A stretch of 55,774 nucleotides of DNA from Verrucomicrobiales bacterium (GTDB lineage: Bacteria; Verrucomicrobiota; Verrucomicrobiia; Verrucomicrobiales; DEV007): assembly GCA_016795505.1 (NCBI GenBank), contig JAEUHH010000043.1, forward strand, positions 1 through 55,774, given 5' to 3'. Below are positions 51,571-55,774 of this stretch, in pieces (within the stretch, counting starts at the first letter, position 1; the number at the start of each line of letters is the position of its first letter). Under the pieces are notes generated by a model. That model worked only from the letters and a program-made list of their open reading frames with translations. It was not told where the DNA came from and did not search any database. Made by a program: the position numbers and the translations under genes.

Positions 51571-53244
51571 ATGCTGCGTCACCCGCCCCGATGGCTTTCT
51601 GTCCGGCCGCCCGCTCTCCTGATGAGCGCGGTCTCGCTGGCCTGCGCCTTCGCCACGGCCTTGGCTGAAACGCCGCCGCTGCATCGCGAGATCGATGCGC
51701 TGATCGGTGAAAGGCTGACCACGCAGAAAGTGACTCCGGCGGCGCGCTGCGATGACGCGACTTTTGTGCGCCGCCTTTATCTCGATCTCACTGGCATCAT
51801 CCCCACGGCAGCGGAGGCGCGGGCTTTCATCGACGATCCGGCGCCGGACAAGCGCGCCCGGCTTATCGAGGCGCTGCTCGCCAGTCCAGCCCACGCCATC
51901 CATCTGGCGCGGGTCTTTGATGTGATGCTGCTGGAGCGCCGCTCGGCCATGGGCGGCAGCACGGTGGATGTGGCCCCGGCCTCTTGGCGGGCTTATCTGG
52001 CGGGGGCTTTCGCGGAAAATCGTCCCTGGGACCAGATGGCGCGCGAGATCCTGGGCAGCGATGGTCTGGATGAAAAGACGGGCGCGGCGGTGCGCTTTTA
52101 CATCGCCCGCAATGTGGACGCGCACCAGCTCACCCGCGATGTGGGCCGCCTCTTTCTCGGCATGGACCTGCAATGCGCGCAGTGCCACGATGATCCGCGT
52201 TTTTCGGACTACCGGCAGGCGGATTACTACGGCCTTTATGCGTTTCTGGAGCGCTCGAAGATCCATCCGCTGAAGCCGAAGGGCTCGGCTCTGGGCGAGC
52301 TGGGGGTGGGCGAGACGAAGTTTACCAGTGTCTTCACCGCCAAGAGCGGCAGCACGGCGCCGAAGCTGCCGGGCGGCGGGATGATCGCCGATCCGGTGCT
52401 CGCCAAGGGCGCGGAATACCGGGTGGCTCCGGCAACGAAAGAACGACCGGTGCCGGTTTACAGTCGCCGGCAGAAGCTGGCGGAGGAGTTGCCGAAGGCG
52501 GCGACGGATGGGTTCGCGGCCAATCTCGCGAACCGACTCTGGGCGCACCTGCTAGGCCGCGGTCTGGTGCATCCGCTGGACCTGCGCCACGAAGGCAATC
52601 CGCCGTCGCATCCGGCGCTGTTCCAGCGGCTGGAGCAGTGGACGATCGACAATGGCTTCAACATTCGCGCCCTGCTGCGGGAGATCGCGCTGAGCGAGAC
52701 ATATCAGCGCGCGAGTCTGCTGCCGGCGGGGACATCGGGCGTGCCGCCGGAGGACACCTTCGCGGTGGCCGGGCTGCGGGGCCTTTCGGCGGAGTCATTC
52801 CGCTGGTCGGTGTTGCAGGCGACGGGCCGGCTGGAATCGCATCTGGCCAGGGCGAACGATCTGACCGACTGGCAGGCGCGGCTGTCGCATCTGGAGGCGC
52901 TGGAGCGGCCGAGCGCTGGGCTGCTGGCGGTGTTTTCCGGCCTGCCGGGCCAGCCGGAGAGCGGATTCCAGCCGACGGTGGATCAGGCGCTGCATTTATT
53001 GAACAGCGCAAAGTCTCTGCCGCTGCTGGAAGCGGGTCCTGGCACGCTGCTGGAGCGGCTGGCGGCGATGCAGGACCCGGCCACGGTTACGGAGGAGCTG
53101 TATCTCGCCGTCCTGTCGCGGCGCCCGACGGCGGATGAGTCGGCCGAGGCGGCCGCGGTGCTGACCGGAGCCGATCGGACGGGTGCGCTCAAGTCGCTGC
53201 TGCACGGGCTGCTGCTCTCGGCGGAATTCCGGCTCAATCACTGA
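51571..53244 (+). CDS. DUF1549/DUF1553 secreted protein with haem-like CxxCH
   Basis: The 557-residue protein has a signal peptide (cleavage near ALA-E, about residue 32). The N-terminal DUF1549 part has DDATFVRRLYLDLTGIIPTAAE and MDLQCAQCHDDPRF, where CAQCH (about 201-205) is a c-type haem-binding pattern. The C-terminal DUF1553 part has FAANLANRLWAHLLGRGLVHP, RALLREIALSETYQRAS and EELYLAVLSRRPTADE. These proteins are nearly confined to the PVC superphylum and usually sit before a DUF1501 gene, as here (8 bp). The biochemical role is unknown. Confidence 0.92.
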   Translation: MLRHPPRWLSVRPPALLMSAVSLACAFATALAETPPLHREIDALIGERLTTQKVTPAARCDDATFVRRLYLDLTGIIPTAAEARAFIDDPAPDKRARLIEALLASPAHAIHLARVFDVMLLERRSAMGGSTVDVAPASWRAYLAGAFAENRPWDQMAREILGSDGLDEKTGAAVRFYIARNVDAHQLTRDVGRLFLGMDLQCAQCHDDPRFSDYRQADYYGLYAFLERSKIHPLKPKGSALGELGVGETKFTSVFTAKSGSTAPKLPGGGMIADPVLAKGAEYRVAPATKERPVPVYSRRQKLAEELPKAATDGFAANLANRLWAHLLGRGLVHPLDLRHEGNPPSHPALFQRLEQWTIDNGFNIRALLREIALSETYQRASLLPAGTSGVPPEDTFAVAGLRGLSAESFRWSVLQATGRLESHLARANDLTDWQARLSHLEALERPSAGLLAVFSGLPGQPESGFQPTVDQALHLLNSAKSLPLLEAGPGTLLERLAAMQDPATVTEELYLAVLSRRPTADESAEAAAVLTGADRTGALKSLLHGLLLSAEFRLNH

Positions 53245-53252
53245 CTCTACCC

Positions 53253-54509
53253 ATGAACGTCTCCCCAACCTCTCTCACGACGCGGCGGCAATGGCTCGCG
53301 GGTGCCGCCAGTGCCGGAGCCGCTGCGGCTCTGGCCAGTTCCGCGACCGCCCGGACCGAACCGAAGCCGCGCCGGCAGTTGTTGCTGCTGTTTCTCTCCG
53401 GCGGCGCGAGCCAGTTCGAGACCTGGGACCCCAAACCGGGTGCGAAAACCGGCGGGCCCTTCCGTTCCATCCCCACGTCGATACCGGGCACCCACATCGG
53501 GGAGCTGCTGCCGCACACGGCGAAGATCCTGCACCGGCTCACGGTGGTGCGCAGCGTGCAGTCGAACATCGCGGATCATTTCCAGGGCCATTACGCACTG
53601 CAATCCGGCCGCATCGCGCCGGGCTATCCGGTGCTCGGCTCGGCGGTGGCGAAATTGTTGGAACAACCCGACGACGTGTTGCCGGGCTACATTTCGATCC
53701 GCCGCAATGGGCCAAAGGCCTACACAGACATCGGCGACGCGGGTTTTCTCGGAGCGAAATACGACGGGGTGAAGGTTTACGACAACCTGCCGCCGGAGAA
53801 TCTGGTCCGCCCCGCCTCCATCTCGCCCGGCCACGCATCGGCGGCGGATCGCGCCCGGCGCGCGGCGGACGAACGCTTCCGCCAAGGGCGGGACGCGCGG
53901 CCGATCGCTGCCAACGAGGCGACCTTTTCCCAAGCCGAGGCCCTGATGCGGCACCGCGAGATCTTCGAACTGGCCCAGGAACCGGCGTCGATGCACGACC
54001 GCTACGGGCGCCACGAGTTCGGCCAGCATTGCCTGCTGGCGCGGCGGCTGCTGGAGGCGGGGGTGAACTGCGTCCGAGTCACCCATTTTGACTGGGACGC
54101 CCACCAGGACAATTTTTACTGGCACCAGATCCGCTGCGCGGAGTTTGACAGGACTTTCGTCACTTTGCTCGACGATCTGGAGCAACGCGGCATGTTGGAT
54201 CACACCCTCGTCGTGGTCACCGGCGAGATGGGGCGCACGCCGCAGATCAACAATCTCGGCGGCCGCGATCACTGGGGTCGCGCCTGGAGCATGGCCATGG
54301 CCGGTTGCGGCGTGCAGCAGGGCCTCGTTTACGGGTCAACCAACGACCTCGGCACGGAGGTCGCGGAAGATCCGGTCACCCACGGCGATCTTTTCCACAC
54401 CTACCTCCAGGCGCTCGGCATCGATTCGCATGGCAACTACCTCATCGACGGCCAGACCAATCCGATCGCCGATCCCGATGCCACGCCGGTCAAAGCCCTG
54501 CTCTCCTGA
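53253..54509 (+). CDS. DUF1501 Tat-exported protein
   Basis: The 418-residue protein starts with a Tat-type signal (TTRRQWLAGAASAGAAAALASSA). The mature part has the DUF1501/alkaline-phosphatase-like pattern: LLLLFLSGGASQFETWDPKPGA, VRSVQSNIADHFQGHYALQSG, VTHFDWDAHQDNFY, VVVTGEMGRTPQIN and GRDHWGRAWSMAMAGCG. It is the standard partner of DUF1549/DUF1553 proteins and would be exported folded, possibly with metals. The next gene starts 6 bp after its stop. Confidence 0.93.
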   Translation: MNVSPTSLTTRRQWLAGAASAGAAAALASSATARTEPKPRRQLLLLFLSGGASQFETWDPKPGAKTGGPFRSIPTSIPGTHIGELLPHTAKILHRLTVVRSVQSNIADHFQGHYALQSGRIAPGYPVLGSAVAKLLEQPDDVLPGYISIRRNGPKAYTDIGDAGFLGAKYDGVKVYDNLPPENLVRPASISPGHASAADRARRAADERFRQGRDARPIAANEATFSQAEALMRHREIFELAQEPASMHDRYGRHEFGQHCLLARRLLEAGVNCVRVTHFDWDAHQDNFYWHQIRCAEFDRTFVTLLDDLEQRGMLDHTLVVVTGEMGRTPQINNLGGRDHWGRAWSMAMAGCGVQQGLVYGSTNDLGTEVAEDPVTHGDLFHTYLQALGIDSHGNYLIDGQTNPIADPDATPVKALLS

Positions 54510-54515
54510 CTGCTC

Positions 54516-55514
54516 ATGCCGATCGATCCCAAAAAGGCGACGCCCGCCGGCGAGTTTCCCGTCGCCACGCCGCTGCTGAGTGTCGCCTTCGACGCCTCGG
54601 GACGCTTCCTGCTGGCCGGGGGACGCGACCACGGCCTCGTCGCCGTGGATCTGGGCGCCCAAAAGGTGGAAACGCTCGCAGGACACGACAGTTGGATCGG
54701 AAACCTCGCCCGCGCCGAGGGCGGCCTCGTTATATCCGCCGACTATGCCGGGCGCGTCATCGCCTGGGACTGCGCCGGCTCCCAGCCGGAGGTGCGCTGG
54801 ACGCTCGAAGCCCATCCCGCGACCATCTATGCGCTCGCCGTCAGCCCGGATGGCAAAAGCTTCGCCACCGCCGACCGTGACGGCCTGGTGCGCGTATGGC
54901 ACAGCAACGACGGCACGCCGGCGGGTGAACTGCCACGCATCGCGCATCCCGCCTATGGCGTCGCCCTGCATCCCGACGGCAAACGCGTCGTCACTGCCGA
55001 CCGCCAGCCGCAAAAGCCGCGCCTGTTGGTACACGACCTCGCCAGCGGGCGGGAACTGCTGGCCATTGAGGTGGCCCAGCTCTCCGGCTACCGCCGCGTG
55101 GAGGATATCGAGTGGGGCGGCATCCGCGCGATGATCCTGTCGCCCGACGGCGGCCAGATCGTCGCCTGCGGCCGCAAAGGATACGACGGCACGGGAGGGG
55201 CGATTGTTTTCGACACCACGACCGGCAAGGAGATTCGCCAACTCGCTTCGCCTTTGAAGGGCGGCTTCTGCTACGGAGCCCGCTTTTTTCCGCAGGACGG
55301 CTCGCTCCTCACCGTGGGCGGCGATCTCGGAAAGGGCGAACTGCGCTTTTGGGGTGCCACCGACGGCACCGACCGGGGAGCGATTGAAATCGCCGGTCCC
55401 GGCATGGCTTTCGACCTGCATCCCGACGGCCGCCAAGTCGCGGTGGCGATGAATGTGGGAAAGGGCTCCTACCCCGACTCGGGGAGGATCGCCCTGTATC
55501 GCTTCGGCGGCTGA
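54516..55514 (+). CDS. WD40-repeat protein
   Basis: The 332-residue protein has repeating blades such as LLSVAFDASGRFLLAGGRDHGL, SWIGNLARAEGGLVISADYAG, IYALAVSPDGKSFATADRDGLVRVW and GVALHPDGKRVVTAD. No signal peptide is seen. It is probably a seven-bladed propeller acting as a scaffold or sensor. WD40 genes often follow DUF1549 and DUF1501 genes in Planctomycetes and Verrucomicrobia; the short gap suggests one operon. Confidence 0.88.
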   Translation: MPIDPKKATPAGEFPVATPLLSVAFDASGRFLLAGGRDHGLVAVDLGAQKVETLAGHDSWIGNLARAEGGLVISADYAGRVIAWDCAGSQPEVRWTLEAHPATIYALAVSPDGKSFATADRDGLVRVWHSNDGTPAGELPRIAHPAYGVALHPDGKRVVTADRQPQKPRLLVHDLASGRELLAIEVAQLSGYRRVEDIEWGGIRAMILSPDGGQIVACGRKGYDGTGGAIVFDTTTGKEIRQLASPLKGGFCYGARFFPQDGSLLTVGGDLGKGELRFWGATDGTDRGAIEIAGPGMAFDLHPDGRQVAVAMNVGKGSYPDSGRIALYRFGG

Positions 55515-55563
55515 GCAAATCGGGAAAGGCCCTGTCCGTCCAAGGCTCCAGGATCTTCTCAGC

Positions 55564-55774
55564 TTACTTCGCCGCGGTTGTCGCGGGCGCAGGTGCCGCC
55601 TTCGGCTTCACGGAGACGCGGATGGGCGACGAGACGTAGATGTCGACGATGTCCTTCGGCGCGGCGGCGTCGGTGGCGGCCTTCACCTTGGCGGTCATTT
55701 TTGTCATCATCGCCTCGGCTTCCTTCTGTTTTGCCTCGGCGGCCTTGGCGGCGCTGGCCATTTCGGTCTTTTTC
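55564..55774 (-). CDS. C-terminal fragment of a leftward protein (cut by window edge)
   Basis: The frame is open to the right edge (about 69 residues visible), and the internal Met at 55761 need not be the start. The visible part is Ala/Lys/Met-rich and helical (AAEAKQKEAEAMMTKMTAKVKAA), then KDIVDIYVSSPIRVSVKPK and an Ala/Pro/Thr tail. It may be the tail of a larger secreted protein. The family is not recognised. Confidence 0.55.
   Translation of the reverse strand, partial: KKTEMASAAKAAEAKQKEAEAMMTKMTAKVKAATDAAAPKDIVDIYVSSPIRVSVKPKAAPAPATTAAK

Overview
The window reads as chromosome from a free-living, polysaccharide-degrading member of the Verrucomicrobiota (PVC superphylum). Supporting signs are high GC by eye, a DUF1549/DUF1553 - DUF1501 - WD40 gene set, a type I sulfatase, pectate lyase, LamG-like and acetylxylan-esterase-like secreted proteins, Tat-exported Gfo/Idh/MocA and TIM-barrel sugar proteins, and genes that mostly lack a Shine-Dalgarno sequence. 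The placement is inferred from gene content, not from a marker gene.

Layout. (1) 1-9146, natural product: the 3' part of a PKS-NRPS hybrid (ACP - aminotransferase - C - A - PCP - TE), an Sfp-type phosphopantetheinyl transferase, a GH99-like secreted protein and a free-standing carrier-thioesterase didomain paralogous to the NRPS terminus. (2) 9161-17825, a Wzx/Wzy-type exopolysaccharide locus: GT4 and polyprenyl glycosylphosphotransferase leftward; a chain-length protein with a degenerate kinase domain, flippase, polymerase and second GT4 rightward from an AT-rich divergent promoter region. (3) 17907-21775, secreted sugar metabolism: TIM-barrel protein, PL10 pectate lyase, Tat oxidoreductase. 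(4) 21941-25867, a membrane HD phosphodiesterase and FtsH. (5) 26139-33896, tandem alpha/beta-hydrolase esterase, membrane spermidine-synthase-like protein, LamG-like protein, Rrf2 regulator and RarA. (6) 33897-37540, an accessory segment bounded by two copies of the rarA 3' end. It holds a secreted hexapeptide-repeat protein whose start sits in an 8-bp tandem repeat (candidate phase variation), a membrane-anchored helical protein and an SdpA/SdpB-like (HTTM) pair. (7) 37739-46696: unknown protein with operator-like repeats, MgtE, YpfJ-type metallopeptidase, a large coiled-coil protein with a duplicated unknown domain, a PrsW-like protease, two small lipoproteins and a DUF2237 protein. (8) 46751-55774: sialidase-like protein, KDPG aldolase, SGNH esterase, sulfatase, DUF1549/DUF1553, DUF1501, WD40, and the tail of a leftward gene cut by the window edge.

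The most unusual signal is a family of 49-bp palindromes (17-nt arms, 15-nt centre) found four times, plus one extra half-arm. Two copies lie inside genes: in frame near the N-terminus of RarA, and as the C-terminal tail of a glycosyltransferase. They recall the protein-coding palindromic elements of Rickettsia, but I know of no such family here. The second notable region is the rarA-bounded segment with its repeat-controlled start codon.
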